NCBI GenBank assembly: GCA_008508345.1
Contig: QNGE01000892.1
Span: 144,320 to 208,319 of the forward strand
DNA: 64,000 nucleotides
Reading direction: 5' to 3'
Source of the DNA: Paragonimus westermani
Lineage: Eukaryota > Platyhelminthes > Trematoda > Plagiorchiida > Troglotrematidae
The notes below the pieces were generated by a model, which was not told where the DNA came from, searched no databases, and worked only from the letters and a program-made list of their open reading frames with translations. The stretch's first letter is position 1. The number at the start of each line of letters is the position of its first letter. Of this stretch, positions 1 to 11,600 are shown in pieces. The position numbers were made by a program, and so were the translations under genes.

Positions 1-60
1 ATTATTGCTAGTCGCCTGAGATAACGTAGTAACCTGTCACTTTACTGAAAACCAGTAACT

Positions 61-160
61 TTCTTGACCAACCGCGTTGCCAGTATTTGGTTACTGGCTG
101 GATTCAAACCTAAGATTTCGGTTGTCGTCTGGAAGCTCTCTGCACTGATGAACAGCAGCT
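61..160 (-). repeat. Possible tRNA-derived SINE fragment
   Basis: Read on the minus strand, the segment contains GGTTTGAATCC (100-110), a near match to the RNA polymerase III B box. The upstream part has only a weak A-box candidate. This could be an old tRNA-derived repeat or a chance match; one box alone is thin evidence. Confidence 0.2.
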
Positions 161-2637
161 ATTCAAGCATAAAACTGTCAAGTGTTCGCAAACGTACCGG
201 AATCTGAATACCACAAAGTATTGCCTAGTGGAAACATAGTCCGCGGATTATATCGTTGGGCAAATCTTGGAAAATCACATAAAAATAATAAACATTCCAT
301 TTTTCCCACTGGTAGGATAGTGGAACAGCTGTTCGAATTTAGGTTATCATGGTGCAGTTTCAACGACTGCCGTTCGCCCAAATTTACTCAAGGTTACTCG
401 AGGAAATTCATAGTTTTCACCACAGGCTTTCGAACTAGGTTAGCAGGCAGTGGAGGAGAAGACAAGAAAGGCTTAATAGTAAATGTCGCTGTAACCGTGG
501 GTCGTAAACTCTGGCTACAACGGAAGGTGAACCGTATAGGTGCCGAAATCCAGAATCAGTCATACTGATGGATCAGCTAAGATCCTTGTTCAATGTTGCA
601 GATACAAATCATACCGCCAAAACTTGATGAGGTCATAAAAAATTGTTCGTATTCATTTACGAGGACGTCACATTGAGACGAAGGTAAACTTGAACGCCCG
701 TGCTCATGAAGAAGGAGCAGATCCTAGAGGGTGGGAAGTAGACAAAGGTCATTGGAGCATGTCACTGTACTCTCTAAGGTCTATCTACCAACATAAATTT
801 TCCTTGGTGTCCTGAAGCGTAAACTGTCAAACAGGTAAATAAATTAAACAGGGGTGATGTGTACGATTGGCCGATAACACGCTGCAATCCTATTAATATC
901 CCTAACAATTTTGCGGTATCCAAAAGACTTCCTAAAAATCGGCTAGTTTTGGACTGTTATCAGTGGTGCGACTACCATATAGGTACCCAATGTTTACATT
1001 GGATATACTTATTGCAGACAATCAGACAGTTCTTTAAAACAGTAAACCGGATATTATAAACGGAGTTCATTATCACGAATAACCACTGGTTTCATGGTTA
1101 ATGGAATAGTTTTTTGGTGGAATTTCTGTCTTATCTATTGGGTTTAAATGGAGAGCGGGCTGTTCATTAAAAGTCGTACTGAGGTCGGCTGATAACAAAT
1201 AATCATGATCAAGAAGTTGAAGTAGCCTTGTTAAATGAGGGATTGATTGCGTTTGTCGAACAGATTAGTTGATCGCAGGTCACAACTCTAACGATGTTGA
1301 CCAAACGCCAACAGCGTTCACGCACAGCGCTGCACATGACAGTGATTAGTAGTGGGCGAATTGTTTGTTAGTGTTCTTACATTGATAACAGGATTAATTG
1401 GACTCATTCAAAAGGGTTTCCACAAGGTACCAGTCGTTTTTGACGAGCTGATAATTAACCTGACGGTTACGCAGACAGAACAGGCGACCATATACTACTA
1501 AAGGTATTTTTACTGGTTGAATCTCACTGTAATTGAAAGGCACTTATGACCACTGCTTGACTTGTTCCTAGAAAATGAATCAGCCCAAACTATTTTTAAA
1601 AAATAACGGCAGTGCAGCTGAGGTTATTCAAAAATTAAAGTCTAACTCGCATATATTTTTGACTGAATTCCGCTTTCTACATACAAACCACGGTATGTAA
1701 CTTTTGCTGTTATTTGTACACTATGAAAAATTGTTGTTTTTAGATAATATCTCAATCTGAGATCGAGAAAACCGTCCGAAAATGCAACCCAAAACATCGA
1801 GCGCGAACAAGGAAAGCTGTCTACTGCATTGTTCGATATACCATGCCGATACATAACACTGTTAACCTGGTCAGATCGGTCGGCGTGCTGCAGCCTAATC
1901 GAACGTTGAAAGTGCTCACACTTAGAAATCCAATGTCTATACGTATCACTGTTGTTCGGTAGTGTGCTTATCAAATTAGAACTCCTAGTGTTTACGTACA
2001 GTGGGGCTGATCAAAAGCCAAATAAAGTTTGTTTCTATTAAAACTTCTAACGTTTGGTATAGTTGACTGTTGTTCAATATTCTTGAGTAAGAGGAATGAA
2101 ATATTCCGGCCTTTTGCTGCTGATGGATATTCACTTAATTTTGAATGGATAGCAAGGGTTTTGGATTGATGTGTAATTAAAAAGATGCGAGACACCGTTG
2201 TTGATTCGGTTAGATAGGGCAACTAGCCCCTGGGTCACTGTCTAAATTCACTGGGCCAAGAGTGAAATAGGGTTGACTACTGAAAACAATTCACTTAGAG
2301 TTCCACCATAAATGGGCTGACTTGAATTACAAATCTAAATTTTATTCACACAGACCATTTCTGGTAATCTATTACACATGTGATCTAGCGTAATCGAGGC
2401 AAATATTTAGCTCTCTGTACCACAGACTCAACTTCAATAAATCAAAAATGCTTTGTTGAAAAACGTGTTCGGAAGAATCCCAAACTGTGATTACATTTGG
2501 TCAAAATCTCTTAAACAGGATGTTCTCCTTACTGTATGTAAGATATCCGCACCAAATGTAGTACGAATGAAGTTGAATAGTTTGGGCGTCGTGTTTAACA
2601 TGTTATTGATAAACAGATTGGGAATAACACAACGTTC

Positions 2638-2725
2638 CGAGCAAGTTGTAATACTCTACGTTTCAACCACCTCCTAAGGAAGGCCACCCGAGGTGGTTGA
2701 AACGTAGAGTATTACAACTTGCTCG
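2638..2725. repeat. Perfect 36-bp inverted repeat with 16-nt spacer
   Basis: Positions 2638-2673 (starting CGAGCAAGTTGTAATACTCT) and 2690-2725 (ending AGAGTATTACAACTTGCTCG) are exact reverse complements over 36 bases. The 16-nt spacer is CTAAGGAAGGCCACCC. Pairing stops abruptly at both ends of the arms (C against A outside, C against C inside). The transcript of either strand would form a stable hairpin. It could be a miniature foldback element, a recent templated inversion, or a small-RNA hairpin precursor; nothing in the flanks decides between them. Confidence 0.97.
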
Positions 2726-5700
2726 AAAGGCATCCAATGTCTTAAACTGTTTCGTAATGAATTTAGTCCTTATGACATACTACAGCGGGATAAGTTTCTG
2801 AAGGAAAGTGAACTTTTGCCACTCATTTCGTTGTGTGATTTTGTTGCACTTAAGTTTGTGGTATATATAGACGAGTTTATCAGATTAACGTATATGGTAG
2901 ATGAAAGCCTAGAGTGTTCTTTGGCCATGACGATCTGGTGTCGAATATCGTGAAACAGTGATATTTCTCTTTTAGCCAGTTCTTTTTGTTTTGATTGTGA
3001 ACGCTGCACAATAAAATCGACTGTACTTGTGTGCTTGTCTTGCTATTGTAAAATCTACTAGTTTGCTAGCATTCATTTTTCCCAGTTAATGCCTCGCGAG
3101 CAACCTCTGGTTTTTCAACAAGCGACAGTTGAAGGCCTCACACAGCTTACAGTTAGTTTCCGAGGCTTACTACCTTTTCATATGAATACCTTTGAACTAA
3201 TTGACAATATTCACATTTTCACATTTGACATACTTTAGCTCGTCAATCAATAAGTGTAACGGAAACTTTTTGGGTCAGCAAAGAATAAAAGACAAGTGAG
3301 AGCCAGCACGACGAAAGCCGAACTCCGAGCACAGTAACTTCGATTTGTCAACCGTACATTCTTCCGTAACCTTCGAACGCAGATCAAATTCGCTTATTCA
3401 AGTTCCTTATCAAACATGCCCACTATCATTTGATCATGAGCTTTGCATTGATGACTATGCATCTTAGCGAGGAATTTTATGATGAACGACATAATCACAA
3501 GCATGTAGAACAAAAATAAATTCTAAACAGTCTAAAACCATGCGTTGCTAAGTAGCTTTAACCGGATTGGTCTTTACGCACAGTTTCACGTTTAAATTCA
3601 CTAACGGTTGATCGCAACTATCGCATTCCCATAGACTGCAGTCGGCCCGTTTCCAGAACAACCACTAGGCTCGAGTTTCGCTCTCATTAGAGCTGGTCAG
3701 TAGTGCACATACATGCCACGACCGGGTCTAGGACTGCGGCCACGCTTTCATGAGGCAACCCTGCTCACCACTGCCTTATTCACTTCACATTAAGCACGAC
3801 CGAATACTCGCATGTGAACGTTCAACCACTCTCGCTTGCGAGTGCTAATCAGGTTGCCCGATCGCTTACACACAAGACACAATAATTGCCCTGTTAACTC
3901 TAATCGGTAACCCCGAGACATTGCCCCATTTCATTTAAACTTGGCATTCAGAAGTTAAAGACCACGATCAGATGTGAATGGTGATCAACATGACATTAAC
4001 CAACTCACCGACTACTCATCAGTATATATGCAGCGTTATAGGTCAAAATCTATACACCGCTTTCTAGGTTGCTAACGTCGGTGTGCGTTCTACATTTAAT
4101 CTATTCGGAGTCCCGCCGGATTTTATAGTCTTGCGCAACTCTGTTATGCTACGGCCGAAATGTTACTCATCAACTGGCGATCAGTCAATGGTGATAAACA
4201 AACGTTGAGTTGTAAAATTCTGTCCAAATCTTTATTACTGCTATCACTGTCCTCGTTGTTTACCCGTGATCTCATCTCCAATGTATAGACCTGATTATTC
4301 ACGAAGTTTAACAATGAACGTTTCAAACAACGAGTTGCTTCCCAGATAAGCTAGTCATTTTTTGATTATATGGTTACCTGTTATTTTCATCCTACAAAAT
4401 GTTCCAGGTAAGCTCAACTGATTGGGGCACACAGAATTCACAAGAGCTCTGGTTGATTGTTTGTAACAAATATGTCCTGAACCATACAGACGTGAATTAG
4501 CTTCGTAAATCAGTTATATGACATTCATGGGCGAAAAACAAAACGGTGAGGTGGTTAACTGCATATTAATAATCACTCATGAAAGCAATTCATGATTTAC
4601 GTAGCCAAGAACATGGTTTTTGATTGAAATTTACGCATTTTTTTCCTACCCTTAGCCAAAGTCTTACTGCTAACTTCTTAATGACTGAATTTTCTGCATT
4701 CCTTGATTTTGCTGACCAACATTTATGTGTATATTTTCAACGGCATTAATGCCATCCTATATGAAACCGATGGTGAATCAACACATAATTCGCCATACGA
4801 GTGCGACTAATGGCGTTCCGGCTCCTGGAGTTCTCTTCAGATGCAACACCGTAAGCATCCGGAAATCTGCCATCAGACAGAAAGAGATTATTGATTCATC
4901 AACTGTAGATTCATGGCAGTTATGCCAACTTTGAACAAATTCATTTTCTAGTCTGCCTCCAATTTATGAACTAACTCGTCTTTTTTTAACAAATTCTGCT
5001 GATTCCAAGTGCATGTGAGTGGGATTGGTTTAGCAAAATTTTGGGCTCCCTGCATCATATTTTTCGCCTAGTACTCTACAAAGACTGAGATTCCTCAAAT
5101 GCTACCCTGCATGAAATTGAAATTTCCCTTATGAACATACATTTTACAAAAGATTGGAAGAATTATTTCGATCTGCTTTACGTCTTGAGATGTCAGCAAC
5201 GGCAGGTGAAGAATTACCCAAATATACTACTTAAAAATCGTCAGTATGAAATGTTTTGGAAACTGACTAGCTCATAACCATGACCGATATACCGCCTACG
5301 GTTCTATAACAATACCGTTTTGCAGTGGTTTGTAAGACCTGAAAATCATTTGACTGAAATCAGTGTGGTTTATCATATGTTATGCAACAGCGTTATAAGG
5401 TGATCACTCTGACTACCAATGTATGTTTTATCCGCTCGAAGATAATAAGCTTTGAAACGGAACAAAAGAATCCAGTCATACAAAGAGGGATGAAATCTCC
5501 CTAAATGCTCTGAGTAGAAGGAATGTTTCGTGCAAGTATTCAGTCTCGTTCGGAGTGAGGCCAATGACGCAGTATTCAACCTGATTGCCTGATAAAAAGC
5601 GTGGGTGGAGTTCTAGTGCCGACCATGGCAACGACACATACTACAGACGTGCTCTAACAAAAACATAACTCGAGTATACAATGCTTTTTCTGGGGGAAGA

Positions 5701-6640
5701 TCAAATAGAATATGTATGGAAGTATGACACTGTTCGGTAATTGTGAATGATTTTCGATTCATGTGAGCCACGATTACTTGTAACTCACTAGTAAATGGAA
5801 CCATGGTTTAGACAGAACTGAACGGACTTTATTTGCTTTTACTGTTGCAAACTCAGGTTACTCCATGCACCCTTCAGCTCGTCATTTTATTGTAACAAAC
5901 CGGTTCAGCACCCTTTCCATAGATGAACCGCAGCAGTTTGCGCTTACACGCATAGTTTTTATTACTTTACTATAGTTAGAAATAGCTTCTAACGAGCTGT
6001 GGGAACATTTGGCAAGATGCCAATAGAAAATTGCCATGATACAGTAGTCGTGAAGCTGAAGCATTCTTCTTTCTTTGATGCACGCTTCATCCGATCTTGA
6101 AATCACTTAATAAGGGCAACAGTGATACCGCTCAAGTTTCGGTGGCATTTGGTTTGGTCTCGTTATAATATGTCCATACCTAAGTTAACTACATAGCCTT
6201 CAGGCAATTGTAGCTACGCATTTATGACGACGTATATTTAGTTTTCGCTGTAACCTAGCTTCAATTACTGGCCTACTGTGGACCATTCCTTCAGCTCACT
6301 GGTGCCATATCAGTTTGGGTTGCTTTAAGGTATTTCTTGAAGCAGCTTTCCGCTCTCAACTGAAATCCGTTTCCCTCCAAACATTTTCGAAAATAACTTA
6401 TCCCACTGACTTCTAGGAAGACCTCACAAGGTTTAACTATGACAATGATGTAAACGTTGATCGTAATTTACGTCTTCATTTTTCTTGTCAAAATTTTCGT
6501 TTAAGTGGAAGTATGATTTTACGAATAAAGACGGCTTGGTGAACAATCACTAGAACGACCTGGTGGTTTATTCTTGCACGATTTCAATGAATTGTTTTGG
6601 ACGTTTTTAGGAATTAAAATTACTGTGATTGTAGAAGCAG

Positions 6641-6678
6641 AATAAACATGCCTGTTTTCGATGCTTCATCATCAGACT
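6641..6678 (-). ncRNA. Hammerhead-ribozyme-like motif, orphan PLE remnant
   Basis: On the minus strand the order is CTGATGA (6675-6669), a 9-nt helix II segment, GAAA (6659-6656), a short helix III ACAGGCATGT (6655-6646; ACA pairs TGT), then TT as cleavage dinucleotide. The flanks AGT and ATT can pair over three positions, one of them G-U. Box spacing matches the motif at 32574-32613, which supports a common origin. No PLE coding sequence is visible beside it on this strand. Helix II does not form obviously, so activity is doubtful. Confidence 0.35.
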
Positions 6679-7161
6679 GACGTTAACACATATAAAAGGA
6701 CTATTCGGAGTTGCAGCTTGAGATCTAGTTACATAAAATCAATCACAGCGCATTCAAACTACCTGACCAACCTCACAGATCTGCTTAATTTGACCTGGCG
6801 AATCTATGCGGCTCAATCGAAGCAAGCCGTAGATCGTTTGCTATTGATCGCAAAAGAACCTTTAATTTCTTGAAACCGATCTTCATTTTGTGCCCAAATC
6901 TTCTGATAAAAACAGCGAACACTTTGTGACAACGTATCGTTTCCCAGAACTGACCTACTGTGTAGGTGTAATGATTTCTTCATAAACATTTATACGCGTT
7001 GTAATTGTTGCTATATGGCTGGGCCTCATGTACCGAACAAAGTAGACATCAGTGCTGATTACCTCTGATTCAAATGCCCTACACGTTACCGTCCAGGAGT
7101 GCCCACATATATTATTGCCGCATTTAGACTTATGGTTGAAAATCAAAATCAAATCAAAGAT

Positions 7162-7510
7162 CAGCCAGTCCGTGCCACTTCACATTGTGTCTACCAATTT
7201 ACATGTAACTGCAAAGAAAGTTACAGAGGCGGAACCGAGAGGTGCTTGAACTCCAGAGTGGAGGAGCAGTTGCCTAAATTGGTGCAGAGATCTATATTAC
7301 AGAATAACGACAATGTAGTTGAAACAAACAAGCAACCAGCGTCCTGGACACTGGTCACGTTGTCGACCAAGCTTGTTGATTCAGAATCCTATTAGGTCAA
7401 TCCAATTCAAGATTGTTGCGGTTTGCTGAGGCGGTCACAATCAATCGACGGGAGCCGACCTCGTGTGTTCAGAAACAGTTGCTCGTAGACTTGATCCTTC
7501 CCTGGACTTG
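7162..7510 (+). pseudogene. PLE copy 1: decayed GIY-YIG endonuclease end
   Basis: This is the C-terminal part of a Penelope-like retroelement protein, whose GIY-YIG endonuclease nicks target DNA for retrotransposition. The reading frame at 7162-7280 gives SHCVYQFTCNCKESYRGGTE, which keeps the Cys-rich lead and a degraded Y-x-G-x-TER core. After a frameshift (about 7330-7400) another frame gives FAEAVTINRREPTSCVQKQL and LLVDLILPWT, the typical end of these proteins. The reverse transcriptase domain is absent, so the copy is 5'-truncated. It is related to the copy at 60572-61310: both keep the same Cys-containing lead, the FAEAV/LAEAV segment and similar 3' flanks. It lies on the strand opposite the host gene. 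Confidence 0.8.
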
Positions 7511-7596
7511 GTGACCTTTCTTATACCACTGATTGAATATCCACCCTGCCCCTCTAACTGCCCGATATAAAAACCCGCTTCATGTTATTTTGAATG

Positions 7597-7635
7597 TGGT
7601 ACTGACAAGTCAGTTCGAAACGTTTGCGTCTATCA
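7597..7635 (+). ncRNA. Hammerhead-ribozyme-like motif downstream of PLE copy 1
   Basis: The order is helix I 5' strand TGGTA (7597-7601), core CTGACAA (7602-7608, consensus CUGANGA with one core change), an 8-nt helix II region, GAAA (7617-7620), helix III CG-TTTG-CG (7621-7628), cleavage dinucleotide TC (7629-7630), and helix I 3' strand TATCA (7631-7635). TGGTA and TATCA pair at all five positions, one as G-U. Minimal hammerhead ribozymes are known from the terminal repeats of PLEs in many eukaryotes. The core A at the usual G8 position suggests this copy is inactive. Confidence 0.55.
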
Positions 7636-8383
7636 GTTTTCACGTTCCAACGGTTTTGTTCAAATTCTGAAGGGAATGAACTGTTTCAAAAACTAAGTTG
7701 TTTGTTGCACGGCTCTTGAAATTATGCTGAGCATGTTTACAGTGATTAGACATAACTCTATAATGACCTGATGTTATGTAATGTCATAAAGAACGTTGTT
7801 CAAAACGGTTGCAGTCCAAAAAATTTTCCCACTTCCTTGGGACAGTCCAGACGGCAACATGAGAAAATGGTATACACGTGATATTCAGTTTTTCGGTAAT
7901 ATCCTCAAAACGTGAACGTTTTTAATAACATCACGTTTTCAGATAGGCTCCCTAGGAAGATGCTGGATGGCGTAGTCAGTCACTTAGAAGAATAACGCAC
8001 TTTCGAATGGTGAGAGAAACTGGTTATAGGAAACTAATAAATCTCGCAATGAGTGCATCAAACAGAAGGAAACCGTCTATGCGGACGGATTTGGCGACCA
8101 CGGAACTGATAAATTATGCACGAGTGGCTGACTCATCTGGGGTTAGTCAGTTGCGTTCGTCGTAATACGGCATTCGCTTACTGGCAAAAGAGATCAAACA
8201 ACGTGTCAGTTGCCCGAAATGTCCAGTGTGAGCAGTGTGGACTCTGGCTATGTGTGTACTCATCGAATATCGTCGAAGTATGCGCATAGCATTTTCGGAA
8301 ATTGATCTCAAAGCAAGTAACTAACACTGAGGTGCTGCAACTTTTTCAAATCAAGCATGAAACACCAAACAATTAACACCTAC

Positions 8384-8605
8384 CAGACTCCAAGTCGATG
8401 ACGAATAAGCCGAGCTCAAATCCATTCGAAACACGGTCACAGCGACTGACTGCGTTTCAACAAGCCAAGGGGAAGCTCGCAAAAGTTGGACAATCGGCTT
8501 ATTTGTCTGCTTTTTGGAGGAAGGATGTGAAACATCTTGAGTTGAAGAGTCTCCGTTAGCCGGATCCGTTAATTCCAGGGTGATATTGAACTGCACACTG
8601 GTAGA
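8384..8605 (-). CDS. Adhesion receptor exon 11, membrane-proximal region
   Basis: This is a 222-nt internal exon of 74 codons. On the minus strand the acceptor is TTCTGTGTGATTTTCACAG followed by TCTACC; the donor is AGTCTG then GTAGGTGTT. Both borders are phase 0, matching the end of the exon at 16185-16658. The product begins STSVQFNITLELTDP and ends SSAYSSSTWSL. It is rich in Ser/Thr, has an NIT glycosylation site, and contains no transmembrane segment. I do not recognise a domain; it could be a diverged membrane-proximal FN3 domain or a stalk. The splice sites are strong, but assignment to this gene rests on phase and strand only. The next exon 3' was not found. Confidence 0.55.
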
Positions 8606-11600
8606 CTGTGAAAATCACACAGAATGGTTTGCCAGAACAGACGTGAGCGGACAAAATTCATTTGTGAAAAACAGGGCATTAAATGCGACGTACCCAAACT
8701 GGCCACAGTACACTCCATCACATCCCACTCTTCGTATGGTTACTAATAAGATCCGGAAAATTTTTCGGTATGCAAATGCAATTTGCGGACTGTGAGTACA
8801 GTCTTTACAAAGCACATTCCGTTATTTGGAGGCCGGCCAGGACGTGCACACGGGATGAGTATTTAATATACGTTCAAAAAATATCATATTTATTCAGACT
8901 TTATCTGTCAGGATGTGGCAAGCTTGCAGCGCAACAAAGCTTATTTAGTTCGCATAATTCAAAAGGTTGAGTATTCTCTAGGTCATAGAGGCAACTCCTT
9001 ATTTTGCCTGTCATTTCTCTTATCCATCCTCCTGAAGCAACAGTAGAGTAATGAAGATACTTAACGACAGAAGCTCAGTGGGGGAGAAAAACAGAGTTTT
9101 CTCTCACCACACGGTTCCCATTCACATTTCCTAATGAACGTGTTCCTTCATCGTTTTCGTTCTGAAAAACAGGCACGGTTGAAAAATCCTGAAGCTTTGC
9201 AACTTCGCATAGGTTCATCAGTTGCCACTGACCCATGTTGTATGCCGCCTAGATTTTCTCAAATGGGTCATGAATGCATATTACTTTAAGGATCGGTATG
9301 TTTACTTTCATACCAGCCACATGGTTACGACTGATAAGAAGGGATAAAATGTGTCAGTGGTATCTGCTGTCCGTCTATTTGATATCAAAAAGATCTCACA
9401 AAATTGAACGAACATATTTCATCATTTAGCAACTCTGTCTACAATATGCCACGTTTGTTAATGGGCTCACCGAAACAGTAAGTTTGCATGTTTCGGTTAG
9501 TATATTGAACTGTAGGATTTAAATTCCGATTTTGCTAATTCTGCTCACTTTATTCCAATTTCGTGCTTTCCACATCCAAAATGATGGTTTGCTCAATAAA
9601 CTGTTGATAGTTAGTACAATACTATTGTGTTCCGACAAATATACAGCTCAGTTTGCATCATTCCGTGTGAACGTTGATTACGCTGTACTGAAAAGATGAG
9701 CGCGAGTGATTTTCGTCGTTGACAGTTTAGTCAAGAACAGAATGTAAGTACACGATTTTTCTAATTACCACCTGTGGTGAATGCCAGATAAATATTTTTC
9801 TAAGTGAAATTATGTTATTTTTCAGTGGCCTTTGTCAGTCATTATAATAGAGTTGTCCCTAGATTTGTTGTTCCGAAGCGATTCGCGTTCTTATTGGATA
9901 GTCGCGATATTTTGCTTACAACGCTGTCCTCCACTTTTAAACACCCCCAACTACACGCTCATCAAAAGTAATGAACATAACTAAGTGATTATAAGGCTTC
10001 TATGTAGATGTCAATCATTTGACCGTAGAAATTAGCTACGTGGACCAGTGGGAAGCCATCAGTTCCAAAAGAAACTTCTGTTCTACACTCTACCTACTGG
10101 CGTATGAGTTTTGCTTGTGTGTGTTTCACTTCATCCGCCCGAAACTCAAACCAAACGGGGTCAGCGCGTGCTCCTGATGCACACAGGCTCATTGAGGAGT
10201 GAATACGGGCTAACCTTATAAGAAGTGATCAAAATTGATTGCTGATGGTTAAACTCCTTTAGGCAAGATAAAAATGTGGCCATTACTAAAAGAAAATGAG
10301 CTTAAACTACGCAACGGTGATAGAAAAACCATTACGGAAGCATCGGCAGTAGAATTCATCGGATGGACTTTAATCCTGACCTTGGTAACCCAAACAAAAT
10401 GATACTCTAATATTAAGAATTAGCACAGTAAGTGCAGCAACGTAGCAGAATAAAACCAAGCCTGCCATAAAAACTTGTCTGATGCTGTAGATTCACTGGG
10501 ATAAACACGCACTGTAGAACAGGAACGAATTTTTCAATTCTGATGTACCCTTCCACATACTCTCCATTTCTGCTGGGAAATGTTGCGACTGACTCACATT
10601 CAAACCAAAACACAGACTGACTATTTTTAAGATTCATTATGCGTCCACAGTACTAACTGTACAAGACACTTCCAAGAATTTCACGTGAAATTTATTATTG
10701 TTGGTAGTATATGACAGTCAGGTATGCACGACTTTGTGGTCCCTGAAATTGTTCTTCTTGACATATCGTCTGATCAATATGAGGCAAGTGGGTTCACTTG
10801 TTGCAATAATCTATTCTGTCAAAAGTTTCGGTAACCCAAGTCCACTCTATGGGTGCCATTATACAAGACAAACTGGTTGCTTCGGCACCACACAAACCCA
10901 GAGTCAGGCGAAAACTGTTAGTTATCGGTATGCTCCGAGTGCGCAACTCACCGCAGTGGTTTCGAAAATTACAGTCTCATGAAAAATGTGACGACTAATA
11001 GATTTGGTAAAATTTTCATACCTAGAATTTCGAACTTGGATATATGTAGAAGACCAATAATTTCACCTCAAACACTTTTAAATTAACCATAATATCTGAC
11101 GAACTTCTGATTTAAAAGGTTCACTTTCAGGTTGCACAGGAAGTCTGCCGACTTTATTTCCCAAAGATGTAAGTTGTACAGCACAGGTAAATTCACCCTC
11201 TCTACGCTTGCAGAACCATCATGTGGCGACTCCGGTTAGGTTATAGTCACAGTGATCGGTCGGAGAAAGAAAGCCTCTTCTAAGTTTCATTCACAAATGA
11301 AATCTTTAACAGAAATACTTCGGAAATTCGGAGGTCAACTAGATGCCACCTAACAGTCTTACATTCTGGTCTATGAAGAAAAAGTAATTTTCGAGTGCAC
11401 TCGATCACTGAAACATTTGCTGTGCCAAATCCATTCGATCGTGATGTTCAGATGCAATATGCATCTTGCCTTTTGGACTGTTGGGCAACCGTACAAGAAA
11501 CCAGGAGGTGTGCGATTTATCACTCCATACTTTGTGATGAAAGCATTTTTCTGCGCACGTTCTGTGAAGACTTTGTTGCAACACATACAGTGAGAGAAGC

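Larger units (their letters stand above)
1..6640. other. Left flank, no supported gene
   Basis: I see no exon with both a convincing splice context and a recognisable protein family in this stretch. It holds a perfect long hairpin at 2638-2725 and a possible tRNA-derived fragment at 61-160. The block around 3600-3800 is richer in G+C and dense in stops, but I cannot assign it. It lies downstream of the minus-strand adhesion gene, so unrecognised last exons (membrane anchor, tail, 3' UTR) could be here. Confidence 0.5.

Noticed and set aside
182..568. Open frame of 128 codons on the plus strand.
   Set aside because: No recognisable domain, no splice or start context, and an overlapping frame on the other strand. 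Probably chance or part of an old repeat.
4144..4290. Possible last exon of the adhesion gene: acceptor-like AATAATCAG, 48 polar residues, then TAA.
   Set aside because: Phase 0 fits exon 11, but joining them would leave no membrane segment. The residues match no known tail.
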